Source of the DNA: Pseudomonas bubulae
GTDB lineage: Bacteria; Pseudomonadota; Gammaproteobacteria; Pseudomonadales; Pseudomonadaceae
Length of the DNA stretch: 64,000 nt
Direction of reading: 5' to 3'
Assembly: GCF_900618535.1 (NCBI RefSeq)
Contig: NZ_UYJA01000002.1
Coordinates: 620,001-684,000, forward strand
Shown here piece by piece: positions 18,461-27,917 of this stretch (position 1 is the stretch's first letter; the number at the start of each line of letters is the position of its first letter). The position numbers and the translations under genes are program-made. Under the pieces are notes generated by a model, which was given only the letters and a program-made list of their open reading frames with translations, ran no database searches and was not told the origin of the DNA.

Positions 18461-19380
18461 ACTTTTTCAATCTCCGGACGCCCCAGAATGCCGGTCGGAC
18501 GGAACAGCAGCACCAGTACCAGCAAGCCAAAAGCCACAACGTCTTTGTACTGGTCGCCGAAAATATCGGCACCGAAGGCTTCAGCCACACCCAGCACCAG
18601 GCCACCGAGCATCGCGCCAGGAATGCTGCCAATGCCACCCAGTACCGCTGCGGTAAAGGCTTTGAGACCTACCAGGAAACCCGCGTTGGGGTTGATCACG
18701 CCGTATTGCACGCTGATCAGCACCGCAGCAACAGCGGCCAGGGCAGCACCGATCACGAAGGTCAGCGCAATAACGTTGTTGGTGTTGATACCCAACAGGT
18801 TGGCCATCTTCATGTCTTCAGCGCAGGCGCGGCAGGCACGACCCATGCGGGAGCGTGAGATAAACAGGGTCAGGCCGAGCATGGCGAGGAAAGTGACAAC
18901 GAAAACCACGATCTGCATGTAGGAGACGATAACTTCGCTGGCACCTCCAGGGCCAAAGGTGAAGCCGCCGGGGATCAGGTTGGGGATCGATTTGTCTTTG
19001 GAGTCTTGTGCCAGTAGCACGGTGTTTTGCAGGAAGATCGACATGCCGATGGCCGAAATCAGCGGGATCAGGCGGTTACTGCCACGCAATGGACGGTAAG
19101 CAACCCGTTCAATGCTGTAGCCGTAGGCGCTGGTGACCACGATGCTGGCGATAAACGCGGCAGTCAGCAGTAGCGGTACGCTGTCCAGACCCATCATGGT
19201 CAGGCCGGCGATGGCGATAAACGCAATATAGGAACCAATCATGTACACCTCGCCATGGGCGAAGTTGATCATTCCAATAATGCCGTAAACCATCGTATAG
19301 CCGATGGCGATCAGGGCATAGGTGCTGCCAACGTTGAGGCCGTTAACCAGCATTTGGAAGAAGTGATAGATGTCAGGCAT
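18457..19380 (-). CDS. livH: High-affinity branched-chain amino acid ABC permease LivH
   Basis: A 307-residue inner-membrane permease. It opens with [19 protein letters not shown] and the [14 protein letters not shown] segment found in all LivH proteins, followed by the cytoplasmic loop [20 protein letters not shown]. It heads the livHMGF block. The binding-protein gene livK lies 249 bases upstream on the same strand, separated by a hairpin (19572-19606). Confidence 0.95.
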   Translation of the reverse strand: MPDIYHFFQMLVNGLNVGSTYALIAIGYTMVYGIIGMINFAHGEVYMIGSYIAFIAIAGLTMMGLDSVPLLLTAAFIASIVVTSAYGYSIERVAYRPLRGSNRLIPLISAIGMSIFLQNTVLLAQDSKDKSIPNLIPGGFTFGPGGASEVIVSYMQIVVFVVTFLAMLGLTLFISRSRMGRACRACAEDMKMANLLGINTNNVIALTFVIGAALAAVAAVLISVQYGVINPNAGFLVGLKAFTAAVLGGIGSIPGAMLGGLVLGVAEAFGADIFGDQYKDVVAFGLLVLVLLFRPTGILGRPEIEKV

Positions 19381-19571
19381 TACAAAGCTCCTAAAAACCT
19401 GAGACGCATTTCACTGGTGGAGTCATTTTCCGGCCCGGGCCGTATGGGTTTTCACCCACTTGGAGCACAGGTCTTCTGCCAGCGAACCGCTGGTGACGGT
19501 TTTAAAGATTTTCAGGTGGGCAGGCTTTCGGATCACGAAAGCGCGGCCCCATTTCCATGAACCGCGGGCCT

Positions 19572-19606
19572 GTAAAACAAAACCCACCGCTTGAGCAGTG
19601 GGCTTG
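19572..19606 (-). terminator. Hairpin between livK and livH (terminator/attenuator)
   Basis: On the minus strand CCCACTGCTCAAGCGGTGGG followed by TTTTGTTTT forms a short intrinsic terminator just after the livK stop. Partial read-through would give more binding protein than permease, as is usual for such operons. Confidence 0.7.
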
Positions 19607-19629
19607 GTTTTCAGGTCAGGAACCGACCC

Positions 19630-20751
19630 TTACTGAGGGCTTACTTCAGTTTTTGGCTTGCCGAAGTGCCATTCGTAGACCACGAACTTGAAGTCTTCCA
19701 CGTCACCCTTGGCGTCAAACTTCAGGTTACCGGTAGGCGTTTTGAACGTACCTTTGTGGATGGCTTCAGCGACTTTGGCCGGGTCTTCGCTTTTCGCCTG
19801 CTCGATACCGCCGGCAATCACTTCAACTGCGGCGTAGGCCGGGAACACGAATGGGCCGGTTGGGTCCTGCTTCTTGGCAGCGAAAGCATCAACCAGTGCC
19901 TTGTTTTCCGGATCGGCGTCAAACGCTTTTGGCAGGGTGACCAGCAGGCCTTCGGAAGCGCCCTGGGCGATTTGCGAGATGGACTCGTTGCCCACACCTT
20001 CAGGGCCCATGAACTTGGCGTTCAGGCCTTTTTCTTTGGCCTGGCGCAGGATCAGACCCAACTCAGGGTGGTAGCCGCCGTAGTAGACGAAGTCGACGTT
20101 GGCTTGCTTGAGCTTGGCGATGACCGAGGAATAGTCTTTTTCACCGGCGTTGACGCCTTCAAAGACAGCAACCTTGATGCCTTTGTCTTCGAGGGTCTTT
20201 TTAACGGCGCTGGCGATGCCTTCACCGTATTGTTGTTTGTCGTGCAATACCGCAACGACCTTGGGCTTGACGTGATCCGCGATGTAGTTACCGGCGGCAG
20301 GGCCCTGGGCGCTGTCCAGACCGATGGTGCGGAAGATCATCTTGTAGCCACGAGCGGTGATTTCCGGGCCGGTGGCGGCCGGGGTAATCATGATGATGCC
20401 TTCGTCTTCGTAAATGTCCGAAGCAGGCTGGGTGGAGCTGGAGCACAGGTGACCGACTACGTACTTGATACCGTCATTGACCACTTTGTTGGCAACGGCA
20501 ACCGCTTGTTTCGGGTCGCAGGCGTCATCGTAGTCAACCGCTTCTAGTTTTTTGCCATCAACGCCGCCCTTGGCGTTGATTTGTTCGATGGCCATTTTTG
20601 CGCCAGCAAACTGCATGTCGCCGTACTGAGTCAGAGGCCCGGTTTTAGGGCCGGCAATACCGATCTTGATGGTGTCTGCGGCAAATGAATGGCTGGCGAA
20701 CCCGGCCAAAACCATAGCGGCAAACAGTTTAGTAATCTGCTTCGTAGCCAT
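19630..20751 (-). CDS. livK: Branched-chain amino acid ABC transporter substrate-binding protein (BraC/LivK)
   Basis: A 373-residue periplasmic binding protein. The signal peptide (MATKQITKLFAAMVLAGFASHSFA) is cleaved before DTIKIGIAGPKTG. The Venus-flytrap body includes YVVGHLCSSSTQPASDIY, matching BraC/LivJ, and the Cys pair (C57 and C82 region) seen in these proteins. It captures Leu, Ile, Val and often Ala or Thr for the downstream LivHMGF transporter. It is named braC in P. aeruginosa. Confidence 0.95.
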   Translation of the reverse strand: MATKQITKLFAAMVLAGFASHSFAADTIKIGIAGPKTGPLTQYGDMQFAGAKMAIEQINAKGGVDGKKLEAVDYDDACDPKQAVAVANKVVNDGIKYVVGHLCSSSTQPASDIYEDEGIIMITPAATGPEITARGYKMIFRTIGLDSAQGPAAGNYIADHVKPKVVAVLHDKQQYGEGIASAVKKTLEDKGIKVAVFEGVNAGEKDYSSVIAKLKQANVDFVYYGGYHPELGLILRQAKEKGLNAKFMGPEGVGNESISQIAQGASEGLLVTLPKAFDADPENKALVDAFAAKKQDPTGPFVFPAYAAVEVIAGGIEQAKSEDPAKVAEAIHKGTFKTPTGNLKFDAKGDVEDFKFVVYEWHFGKPKTEVSPQ

Positions 20752-21117
20752 CTTTATTGGTGCTCCACTCTTCTGTTGTAATTTTTATAGTCCTGGAAGC
20801 CAAGGCAGCCGGACCGGGTCTTCTTGTAGCGAAATTCCCGGTCAATTCCCCTTGCAACTGTACCGGTACAGTGTAGAGCGCCGCTTCAGCGCTTGAATAG
20901 CGTGCTGGCGAGGGAAAAAACAGAGAATGTCGCTTAAACGTAAGAAAAAGACAAAATGGCGGCGGATTCATCGGTTGATAGTTATCTGAATGTTGCCATA
21001 TCAACCGGTTTGACCTTGGCCCTCAGCTCTTGCCACGTTTTATTACCTGTAAAGCCGGGTTTTTCTACCGGGTATGCGGCGTTATCATGACGCCGATTTT
21101 TTTCCCCGGTGAAACCC
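20752..21117. promoter_or_regulatory. livK upstream region between divergent livK and DUF2288 genes
   Basis: A 366-base intergenic region serving livK (minus) and the DUF2288 gene (plus). It contains a perfect 16-base palindrome at 20857-20872. The segment near 20930-21000 is A+T-rich. I could not assign promoters with confidence. Confidence 0.5.
20857..20872. promoter_or_regulatory. Perfect palindrome ACTGTACCGGTACAGT, candidate operator
   Basis: A 16-base perfect dyad about 105 bases upstream of the livK start. The CTGTACC half-site resembles sites used by several MocR/GntR-type regulators. No regulator gene is adjacent, so the bound protein is unknown. Confidence 0.5.
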
Positions 21118-21423
21118 ATGAATCAAGAACCTAGCACCCTCTATGCCAAGCTGCTTGGCGAGACCTCAACAATTGAATGGAAAGCGTTGCAACCCTTCTT
21201 CGCCAAAGGGGATTTGCTGTGGGTCGAACCCGCTCTGGACTTGATCGAGGCGGCGCAGGCCGTGACTCAGGATGATGCAGAGAAAGTCGCGGCCTGGATG
21301 GCATCCGGGCTGCTTGGCAGGATGACTGAGGCGCAGGCGCTAGACGTTCTTGAGCGCGACCCTCAGCTATGGGCAGTGGTGGTTTCACCTTGGGTGATGG
21401 TCCAGGAAAGGGCGCAAAATTAA
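21118..21423 (+). CDS. DUF2288 family protein
   Basis: A 101-residue acidic cytosolic protein. LYAKLLGETSTIEWKALQPFFAKG and AEKVAAWMASGLLGRMTEAQA match the DUF2288 family, which has no known function. The start is set at ATG 21118, with GGTGA about 9 bases upstream; an in-frame GTG at 21109 is less likely. It stands alone between livK (divergent) and a terminator, and the next gene converges on it. Confidence 0.75.
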   Translation: MNQEPSTLYAKLLGETSTIEWKALQPFFAKGDLLWVEPALDLIEAAQAVTQDDAEKVAAWMASGLLGRMTEAQALDVLERDPQLWAVVVSPWVMVQERAQN

Positions 21424-21523
21424 ACCTGCGCACCAAGCCGGCGCATTTATTTGCACCGCTGTGAAGAGCCCGGAGTGTGTAGCTCAGTAACCCGTCTTCA
21501 CGTAGTGGCAATATGCCGTAGAG

Positions 21524-21557
21524 AAACGCCACAGTCGCCACTGTGGCGTTTTTTTGT
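21524..21557 (+). terminator. Strong intrinsic terminator
   Basis: AACGCCACAGT-CGCC-ACTGTGGCGTT followed by TTTTTT. It ends the DUF2288 transcript. The preceding 100 bases hold a looser GTGAAG...CTTCAC inverted repeat of unclear meaning. Confidence 0.9.
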
Positions 21558-21578
21558 GCCTGGGATCTGGCTGTACCG

Positions 21579-23567
21579 CTATTGGTTGGTAAGTACGAAG
21601 GTGGCGTGATCGGGAGCGGGCACAGGGCGCTTGTCGAGTTGTTGAAGAATCTCTGGCAGCGCCTCAAAGGGCACAGGCCGGCTGAGCAGATAGCCCTGGA
21701 TAAAGTCGCAGCCGAACTGGTTGAGAAATTCGAACTGTTGGATGGTTTCAACCCCCTCGGTGACTACTTGCAGGTGCAGGGTATGGGCCATGAGGATAAT
21801 GGCCTGAACGATCTCCATGTCCTGGCTGGAGGCCGGGATGTCTTGAATAAAAGTGCGATCAATTTTCAGGGTGTTAAGCGGCAGACGCTTTAGGTAGGCC
21901 AGGGATGAATACCCGGTACCGAAATCGTCAATGGACAGGGATACACCCAGCGCACGGATCTGTCGTAACAATTGCGAGGTGCTGCTCAGGTTGCACATCA
22001 GGGCGTTTTCTGTGACTTCCAGCTCCAGCCGGTGTGCAGCAACGCCTGATGTGCGCAGGGCGTTTTCGATTTCGTCGGCCAACTCAACCCGTACCAGATT
22101 CAGCGCCGAACAGTTAACGGCTATGCCCAGGTGCTGCCAGCCCAGGCGGGAGAGGGCGGCGAGGTCATGACAGGCTTTGCGCAACACCCAATGGTCGAGC
22201 CTGGCGATCAGCCCGTTGGCCTCGGCGATGCTGATAAAACGATCAGGGCCGAGCAGCCCGTGTTCGGGATGCTGCCAGCGTATCAGCGCCTCCAGTTTGG
22301 CGACCCGGCCACTCTTGAGGTCGAAGATGGGCTGGTAATGCAGGGACAGCCCCTTGTCCTCGTTAAGCGCGTTGCGCAGTTCCTCTTCGATTTGCAGCTC
22401 CAGCGAGGCTCGGGTTTTCAGGCTCGGGCTGAAAAAATTGAGGTTGTTACGCCCGCTGCCCTTGGACTGGTAGAGCGCCAGGTCGGCATGCTTGAGCAGT
22501 TCGGCACTGGTGGTGCCATCATCCGGGTACACACTGATGCCAATGCTGGTGGTCATGACCATTTGGCGACCTGACAGCTCAATGGGCTCTTTGAGCTTGA
22601 GCATGATGCGCTGGGCCATGCCTTGGGCTTCATCGCGCTGGCTCAGGCTGAACAGGATGCAGAACTCGTCTCCGCCAAAGCGTGCAACAACGTCATCGTG
22701 GCTGCGGGTAGCGAGCTTGATGCGGGTGGCGATTGTCTTGAGCAATTCGTCCCCGGCATCGTGACCCAGGCTGTCGTTGATGCGTTTGAAGTGGTCAATG
22801 TCGAGAAACATTACCGCAAGCCTGGTGTTCCTGGTGGCGCAGTCGATGAGTTTTTCAGCAAACAGCTGATTGAAGCCGCGACGGTTGATCAGATTGGTCA
22901 GCGGGTCGTAGTGGGCCACTTGCTGCAAGGATGCGCGCGCCTGGTCGAGCTGGCTGAGCAGGGCATTGACGCGGCGCAGGTCGTGCTCCTTGAGTTGCAG
23001 TTTCTTGTCGACAATCGTGGCGCTGATGCAACTGCCAATCAGCAACAGGGTGATCACGGCCAGCACAAGGGCCGGCTGCCAGTTATTGCTGCCTGCATCC
23101 GAATTGCCAGCCAGTGTATTGCCAATGAGCAAGTGAGTGCTGAGCAGGCCGCCAGCAGCAAGCATGCACAGGGCATATTTGAATAACTGATGGAGCAGGC
23201 GGCTGTTTGGGCGCCAGGCTGTAGTGTTGTCGAGGGTTTGCACAATAATCAGGGCAATCAGCAATGAGCCAAGCGCGATAACAACGCCGTAGCGAGCTTC
23301 GAGCGGGGAGTCAAAGGCCAGGATGCAGATGCTGTGCATCGCCCAGATGCCGATGGTCAGGCAAGCGACAGCTATCCATCGCCAAATGGTTCTTGCCGCA
23401 GTTTTTTCGGCATTGGCTGCGCGGTCGAGCAGATTCAGCGTGGCCACGCAGGCAGTACAGGCAACGAGCCAGGCGAGAAACAGCAGATAGGGGTTATAGC
23501 CGCCGATCAACAGCAGTTGCCCGTTTTCTGCGGATTCGGCCAAAAGTTGCAACCCCGGACTTTCCAT
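21579..23567 (-). CDS. Membrane GGDEF-EAL protein with divergent MHYT-like sensor
   Basis: A 662-residue c-di-GMP enzyme. The N-terminal 190 residues have at least five membrane helices. They carry GIWAMHSICILAF and GGLLSTHLLIGNTL, which look like diverged copies of the MHYT metal/gas-sensing motif. A short linker leads to a GGDEF domain with intact GGDEF (RFGGDEFCIL) and the DxLT start (YDPLTNLINRRGF). The EAL domain has an intact EAL (KLEALIRWQHP), NxS (VNCSALNL) and DDFGTGYSS. Both activities therefore look possible, and the usual balance in such proteins favours the phosphodiesterase. It is a single-gene unit. Confidence 0.88.
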   Translation of the reverse strand: MESPGLQLLAESAENGQLLLIGGYNPYLLFLAWLVACTACVATLNLLDRAANAEKTAARTIWRWIAVACLTIGIWAMHSICILAFDSPLEARYGVVIALGSLLIALIIVQTLDNTTAWRPNSRLLHQLFKYALCMLAAGGLLSTHLLIGNTLAGNSDAGSNNWQPALVLAVITLLLIGSCISATIVDKKLQLKEHDLRRVNALLSQLDQARASLQQVAHYDPLTNLINRRGFNQLFAEKLIDCATRNTRLAVMFLDIDHFKRINDSLGHDAGDELLKTIATRIKLATRSHDDVVARFGGDEFCILFSLSQRDEAQGMAQRIMLKLKEPIELSGRQMVMTTSIGISVYPDDGTTSAELLKHADLALYQSKGSGRNNLNFFSPSLKTRASLELQIEEELRNALNEDKGLSLHYQPIFDLKSGRVAKLEALIRWQHPEHGLLGPDRFISIAEANGLIARLDHWVLRKACHDLAALSRLGWQHLGIAVNCSALNLVRVELADEIENALRTSGVAAHRLELEVTENALMCNLSSTSQLLRQIRALGVSLSIDDFGTGYSSLAYLKRLPLNTLKIDRTFIQDIPASSQDMEIVQAIILMAHTLHLQVVTEGVETIQQFEFLNQFGCDFIQGYLLSRPVPFEALPEILQQLDKRPVPAPDHATFVLTNQ

Positions 23568-23829
23568 TGCACGCCTCGGCGATCCAGATGCGCTAGTCGT
23601 TGGGTGCTAGCTTGAGATCGAGTATAGAAGCTGGATTGGCAGTGACAGGGGTGATGGCAAAATGATGGTTATCATTTTGTTATTAGGGCGGGGGTTTATA
23701 GTTAGTTACGTTAGATCGGGACTGTCAGAAATGTGGGAGCGGGCTTGCTCGCGATAGGATTAACGCGGTGATTCAGTTTCACCTCATTGATCCTATCGCG
23801 AGCAAGCCCGCTCCCACAGCTCATGGGTT
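23568..23829. other. Intergenic region with REP pair
   Basis: A 262-base gap between rapA and the GGDEF-EAL gene. Its rapA-proximal half is a REP pair (23732-23818). The other half probably holds the promoter of the GGDEF-EAL gene; ATGATGGTTATCATTTTGTTA (split near 23662) is A+T-rich. No gene is evident. Confidence 0.6.
23732..23818. repeat. REP pair (inverted GTGGGAGCGGGCTTGCTCGCGA)
   Basis: TGTGGGAGCGGGCTTGCTCG mirrored by CGAGCAAGCCCGCTCCCACA, with an inner AGGAT...ATCCT extension of the stem. It lies directly after the rapA stop. Confidence 0.9.
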
Positions 23830-26676
23830 TTAACCCGCTACCAGAACCCGAATGGCTTCAAGGCGCAGGGCGGCTTTCTCAAGCATGGCCAGGCTTTGTT
23901 CGCGCTGCTTGCGCAGGGCAATCAGTTCGCTCTCGCGCACGCTCGGGTTGACAGCCTGCAGGGCAGTCAGGCGGGCCAGTTCTTCTTCCGTGTCGGCTGC
24001 CAGACGGCGCTGGGCTTCGGCCACGCGTTCCGCATGACGTGGCGCGATTTTGGCTTCGCCTGCGTTGATTTTAGGCGTCAGTTGGTCGCGCTGGGCCTGG
24101 ACGAACTTGTTGGCGCTGGCGCGGGGAACGCTTTCCAGCTGTTCGTTCAAGGTGTCGAAGGCCACGCGCGACGACAGGTCGTTGCCATTGGCATCGAGCA
24201 GGCAGCGCAGGGCGGCAGGCGGCAGGTAGCGGCCCAGTTGCAGGGAGCGCGGAGCAACCACTTCACTGACGTAAATCAGCTCGAGCAGGACGGTACCCGG
24301 CTTGAGGGCCTTGTTCTTGATCAGGGCGACGGCGGTGTTGCCCATCGAACCCGACAGCACCAGGTCCATACCGCCTTGCACCATCGGGTGCTCCCAGGTG
24401 ATGAACTGCATGTCTTCGCGCGACAGGGCCTGCTCGCGATCGTAGGTGATGGTCACGCCTTCGTCGTCACCCAGGGGGAAGCTGGCGTCGAGCATTTTTT
24501 CGCTGGGCTTGAGGATCAGCGCGTTTTCCGAGTGGTCTTCGCTGTCGATGCCAAAGGCGTTGAACAGGGTTTCCATGTAGATCGGCAGGGTGAACTGATC
24601 GTCTTGCTCAAGGATCGCCTCAACCAGTGCTTCACCTTCACCCGAACCACCGGAGTTAAGCTCCAGCAAACGGTCGCGGCCGGTGTGCAGCTCTTGCTCC
24701 AGACGCTCACGTTCAACCCGGGCTTCGTCGATCAGTGCTTGCCACTCTTGGTCGTCCGCAGCTTCCAGCAATGGCAGCAAACGAGGACCGAACTGGTGTT
24801 GCAGGGCGTTACCGGTCGGGCAGGTGTTGAGGAACGCGTTCAGCGCTTCGTGGTACCACTGGAACAGGCGCTGTTGCGGGCTGGTCTCAAGGTACGGTAC
24901 GTGCAGCTCGATCACGTGCTTCTGGCCGATCCGGTCCAGACGGCCAATCCGCTGCTCCAGCAAATCCGGGTGGGCCGGCAGGTCGAACAGCACCAGGTGG
25001 TGGGCAAACTGGAAGTTACGGCCTTCACTGCCGATTTCGGAACAGATCAACACCTGAGCGCCGAACTCTTCGTCAGCGAAGTAGGCCGCAGCGCGGTCAC
25101 GCTCAAGAATGTTCATGCCTTCGTGGAAGACCGTTGCAGGAATACCGGAACGCACGCGCAGGGCGTCTTCCAGATCCATCGCGGTTTCGGCGTGGGCGCA
25201 GATCACCAGCACCTTGGTGCGCTTGAGCATTTTCAGGGTGTCGATCAGCCATTCGACCCGCGGGTCGAAGTTCCACCAACGCTCTTCATCGCTGGCGTCC
25301 GGCTGGGCCTGGAAGCTGACTTCAGGGTACAGCTCGGCGTGTTCGCCCAACGGCAGCTCAAGGTATTCGGCCGGGCACGGCAGCGGGTAGGCATGCAGTT
25401 TGCGCTCCGGGAAGCCCTGGATCGCGGCGCGGGTATTACGGAACAGCACGCGGCCGGTGCCGTGGCGGTCAAGCAGTTCGCGCACCAGGCGGGCGCTGGC
25501 CTCGGCATCGCCAGCATTGACGGCGGCCAGCAGGGTATCGCCTTCGGCGCCGAGGAAACCGTGGATGGTTTTATGGGCTTCAGGGGACAGGCTGCCTTTA
25601 TCCAGCAGTTCCTGTACGGCCTGAGCCACCGGGCGGTAGTTTTCGCTTTCGGCGCGGAAGGCGGCCAGGTCGTGGAAGCGGTTCGGGTCCAGCAGGCGCA
25701 AGCGCGCAAAGTGGCTGTCCTGGCCCAGTTGTTCCGGGGTTGCAGTGAGCAGCAGCACGCCCGGGATCACGCCGGCGAGTTGTTCAACCAGGCCGTACTC
25801 GGGGCTGACGTTGTCTTCGTGCCACACCAGGTGGTGAGCTTCGTCGACTACCAGCAGGTCCCAGTCGGCATCAAACAGCGCTGCCTGGGCCTTGGGATCG
25901 TCCACCAGCCATTCCAGGGCAACCAGGGCCAGCTGGCAGTCTTCGAACGGGTTGCTGGCGTCGCTTTCGATAAAGCGCTCTTCGTCGAACAACGCCACTT
26001 CAAGATTGAAGCGTCGACGCATCTCGACCAGCCATTGGTGCTGCAGGTTTTCCGGGACTACGATCAATACACGGTTGGCGCGGCCACTGAGCAGCTGGCG
26101 GTGGATCACCAGACCGGCTTCGATGGTTTTGCCCAGGCCCACTTCGTCGGCCAGCAAAACCCGAGGGGCGATGCGGTCAGCGACTTCGCGGGCGATATGC
26201 AGTTGGTGCGCAATAGGTTGCGCACGTACGCCACCCAGGCCCCACAGCGGCGATTGCAGCTGGCGGCTGGTGTGTTCGAGGGTGTGGTAGCGCAGGGAGA
26301 ACCAGGACAGCGGGTCGATTTGCCCGGCAAACAGACGGTCACTGGCCAGACGGAACTGGATAAAGTTCGACAGTTGGGTCTCTGGCAGGGTGACGGCTTC
26401 GTTTCGCTCGTTGAGGCCGTGGTAGACCATCAGGCCGTCAACGTCCTCAACTTCGCGCACGGTCATCTTCCAGCCTTCGAAGTGGATGATGGTGTCACCC
26501 GGCGAGAACCGTACGCGCGTGAGCGGTGCGTTGCGCAGCGAATATTGGCGGGTTTCGCCAGTGGCCGGATAGAGCACGGTCAGCAAGCGACCGTCCTGTG
26601 CCAGAACGGTGCCCAAACCTAGCTCTGCTTCGCTGTCACTAATCCAGCGTTGCCCCGGTTGATACTGCTGCGCCAT
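23830..26676 (-). CDS. rapA: RNA polymerase-associated ATPase RapA (HepA)
   Basis: A 948-residue Swi2/Snf2 ATPase that binds RNA polymerase and helps recycle it after transcription. An N-terminal Tudor-like pair ([22 protein letters not shown]) precedes the helicase core. Walker A is [13 protein letters not shown], Walker B is VVDEAHHL, motif III is LLTATPE, and the second lobe carries [14 protein letters not shown]. The start at ATG 26676 gives the normal RapA N-terminus and has GGGAG upstream; an in-frame extension to 27003 is not credible. The length equals that of the family in Pseudomonas. Confidence 0.95.
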   Translation of the reverse strand: MAQQYQPGQRWISDSEAELGLGTVLAQDGRLLTVLYPATGETRQYSLRNAPLTRVRFSPGDTIIHFEGWKMTVREVEDVDGLMVYHGLNERNEAVTLPETQLSNFIQFRLASDRLFAGQIDPLSWFSLRYHTLEHTSRQLQSPLWGLGGVRAQPIAHQLHIAREVADRIAPRVLLADEVGLGKTIEAGLVIHRQLLSGRANRVLIVVPENLQHQWLVEMRRRFNLEVALFDEERFIESDASNPFEDCQLALVALEWLVDDPKAQAALFDADWDLLVVDEAHHLVWHEDNVSPEYGLVEQLAGVIPGVLLLTATPEQLGQDSHFARLRLLDPNRFHDLAAFRAESENYRPVAQAVQELLDKGSLSPEAHKTIHGFLGAEGDTLLAAVNAGDAEASARLVRELLDRHGTGRVLFRNTRAAIQGFPERKLHAYPLPCPAEYLELPLGEHAELYPEVSFQAQPDASDEERWWNFDPRVEWLIDTLKMLKRTKVLVICAHAETAMDLEDALRVRSGIPATVFHEGMNILERDRAAAYFADEEFGAQVLICSEIGSEGRNFQFAHHLVLFDLPAHPDLLEQRIGRLDRIGQKHVIELHVPYLETSPQQRLFQWYHEALNAFLNTCPTGNALQHQFGPRLLPLLEAADDQEWQALIDEARVERERLEQELHTGRDRLLELNSGGSGEGEALVEAILEQDDQFTLPIYMETLFNAFGIDSEDHSENALILKPSEKMLDASFPLGDDEGVTITYDREQALSREDMQFITWEHPMVQGGMDLVLSGSMGNTAVALIKNKALKPGTVLLELIYVSEVVAPRSLQLGRYLPPAALRCLLDANGNDLSSRVAFDTLNEQLESVPRASANKFVQAQRDQLTPKINAGEAKIAPRHAERVAEAQRRLAADTEEELARLTALQAVNPSVRESELIALRKQREQSLAMLEKAALRLEAIRVLVAG

Positions 26677-26848
26677 GCTGCCTGACTCCCGCTTTGAAAA
26701 AGCCGAGTATATTAACGGATCAAGGGCCTCAGTCCAAAGGACTCTCAAAAAAAGCTGTCCGGTTTGCCAGGGTGTCAGCCCGGTTATCGACCAATGGTTC
26801 ACGATTGCCGGTTCGCGCAAATAGCCAGAAGACAGGAGAACAATCACC

Positions 26849-27163
26849 ATGCTGCCGTCCATTTTGCCCCTTGGCGCAGTACCGGTTACCTCCGGGCAGG
26901 ATCCGGTTCGCCCGCGCCCGGACATTCCGCCTGTGGTGCCGGCCCAGGCCAGCTCCAGCGAAAGTGCCATTGACCTCAAGCACAGCGATGCCGACCAGGC
27001 CACTTTATTGTTGCGTGAGGAGCAACGGCGTCAGCAGGAACAGCGCCGCCGCGAATCCCGGGAGCAGGGGAGTACGCTCCCGCAGGTGGTTGACGAGGTG
27101 CCGGTTGAACCCTTGGCCGATGGCATGCAGCGTCAGGGTGTGTGGGTTGATATCAAGGTCTAG
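26849..27163 (+). CDS. Hypothetical protein, 104 residues, coiled and Arg/Gln-rich
   Basis: A small protein I cannot assign. The first 35 residues are Pro-rich ([14 protein letters not shown]). The centre is a charged helix ([21 protein letters not shown]) and the end is acidic with Pro and Val. AGGAGA lies about 10 bases before the ATG, which supports translation. It is divergent from rapA and followed by another small basic gene. It is probably cytosolic and partly disordered. Confidence 0.65.
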   Translation: MLPSILPLGAVPVTSGQDPVRPRPDIPPVVPAQASSSESAIDLKHSDADQATLLLREEQRRQQEQRRRESREQGSTLPQVVDEVPVEPLADGMQRQGVWVDIKV

Positions 27164-27242
27164 GTGGTTTTTTCTGGTCAGGGCCGAATGTGCATCGCAT
27201 TATTGGCGTACTGAAACATACTGACAGTGGTCTGATTTGCTT

Positions 27243-27404
27243 ATGAGCCAAGACACCAAGCTGGTTGACCTGGGCGCCGAGCGCGCCAAACGGGTACATG
27301 ACCTCAATGAAAAGCGCCTGAACGAGGTGCGCAAGGCGTTCGAACAGGCAATGCCGTTGGCAAAAACGGCGAAAAAGCCGAAGAAAAAACCGAAAAAGCG
27401 CTGA
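27243..27404 (+). CDS. Small Lys-rich protein, 53 residues
   Basis: It begins MSQDTKLVDLGAERAKRVHD, continues as an amphipathic helix (LNEKRLNEVRKAFEQAM), and ends in a Lys/Pro tail (KKPKKKPKKR). The composition is that of a small nucleic-acid-associated or ribosome-associated protein, but no family is recognised. It has no strong ribosome site; a weak CTGA/TTGC context precedes the ATG. The clean codon pattern and stop support a real gene. Confidence 0.6.
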   Translation: MSQDTKLVDLGAERAKRVHDLNEKRLNEVRKAFEQAMPLAKTAKKPKKKPKKR

Positions 27405-27551
27405 ACTGCCGCGTTTTCGATGATCTGCGTCAACTAACCCCCTCAACTGCCGGCTGGCCGTGGGTCACTATTGATCCCGGTCAAGTTGTGCGCCTGCGTG
27501 TCTGGTTAATCTAGCTTCAACAGACACACAAACAGAGCGCAGGAGGCCGTC

Positions 27552-27662
27552 ATGTTTCTCGATAATGTGGTTATCGCCGGAGTACTTACTGTCGGCCTCA
27601 TGGTTTTGTTTTTCGCCGGTCTGGGCATTTTTATCTGGAAAGACTCGCAGAAGCGCAAATAG
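27552..27662 (+). CDS. ccoM: cbb3-type cytochrome oxidase small subunit CcoM
   Basis: A 36-residue single-helix membrane peptide: MFLDNVVIAGVLTVGLMVLF begins the helix and the end is FIWKDSQKRK. It closely resembles the CcoM subunit found in the P. stutzeri cbb3 oxidase structure, where one transmembrane helix aids stability of the complex. A perfect AGGAGG at 27541-27546 lies 5 bases before the ATG. It is far from any ccoNOP genes in this window and stands alone with its own terminator. Confidence 0.8.
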   Translation: MFLDNVVIAGVLTVGLMVLFFAGLGIFIWKDSQKRK

Positions 27663-27699
27663 CGCCGGGTCTTTCCATGGCATGAGCACGCAAGGCATT

Positions 27700-27728
27700 T
27701 TGGGCGACTTCGGTCGCCTATTTTTTTG
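27700..27728 (+). terminator. Intrinsic terminator after ccoM
   Basis: GGCGAC-TTCG-GTCGCC followed by TATTTTTTT. A UUCG-capped stem 40 bases after the ccoM stop. Confidence 0.9.
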
Positions 27729-27757
27729 CCTGTAATAAATGGGACTTGCCCGAATGC

Positions 27758-27844
27758 GGTGGGAGCGGACTTGCTCGCGATGCAGGCAACGCGGTCTGTC
27801 AGGCAAACTGAGTCGATGCCATCGCGGGCAAGCCCGCTCCCACA
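27758..27844. repeat. REP pair
   Basis: GGTGGGAGCGGACTTGCTCGC paired with GCGGGCAAGCCCGCTCCCAC at the right end. It lies between the ccoM and pit terminators. Confidence 0.85.
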
Positions 27845-27867
27845 GGGTCTGCATAATGACCGGGCAT

Positions 27868-27905
27868 AAAAAAAGGTACGACCCGTGCGGGTCGTACCTT
27901 TTTTG
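27868..27905 (-). terminator. Terminator of pit
   Basis: AAAAAAGGTACGACCC-GTGC-GGGTCGTACCTTTTTT, a symmetrical stem with A and T runs on both sides, so it can act in both directions. It ends 13 bases before the pit stop codon. Confidence 0.9.
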
Positions 27906-27917
27906 TGCGGCGCGCTA

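Noticed and set aside
17222..18922. A 566-codon open frame on the plus strand
   Set aside because: It lies antisense to livM and livH, whose frames are certain. Its product is rich in Gln, His and Asp as expected from the reverse of G+C-rich coding DNA, and it has no family match.
21458..21523. Possible small RNA between the DUF2288 gene and its terminator
   Set aside because: The GTGAAG...CTTCAC pairing is short and the segment is best read as the 3' end of the DUF2288 message.
23896..26622. A 908-codon open frame on the plus strand
   Set aside because: Antisense to rapA, which has all helicase motifs in order.
26677..27003. N-terminal extension of rapA
   Set aside because: In-frame but unlike any RapA start, and it overlaps the divergent small gene at 26849.
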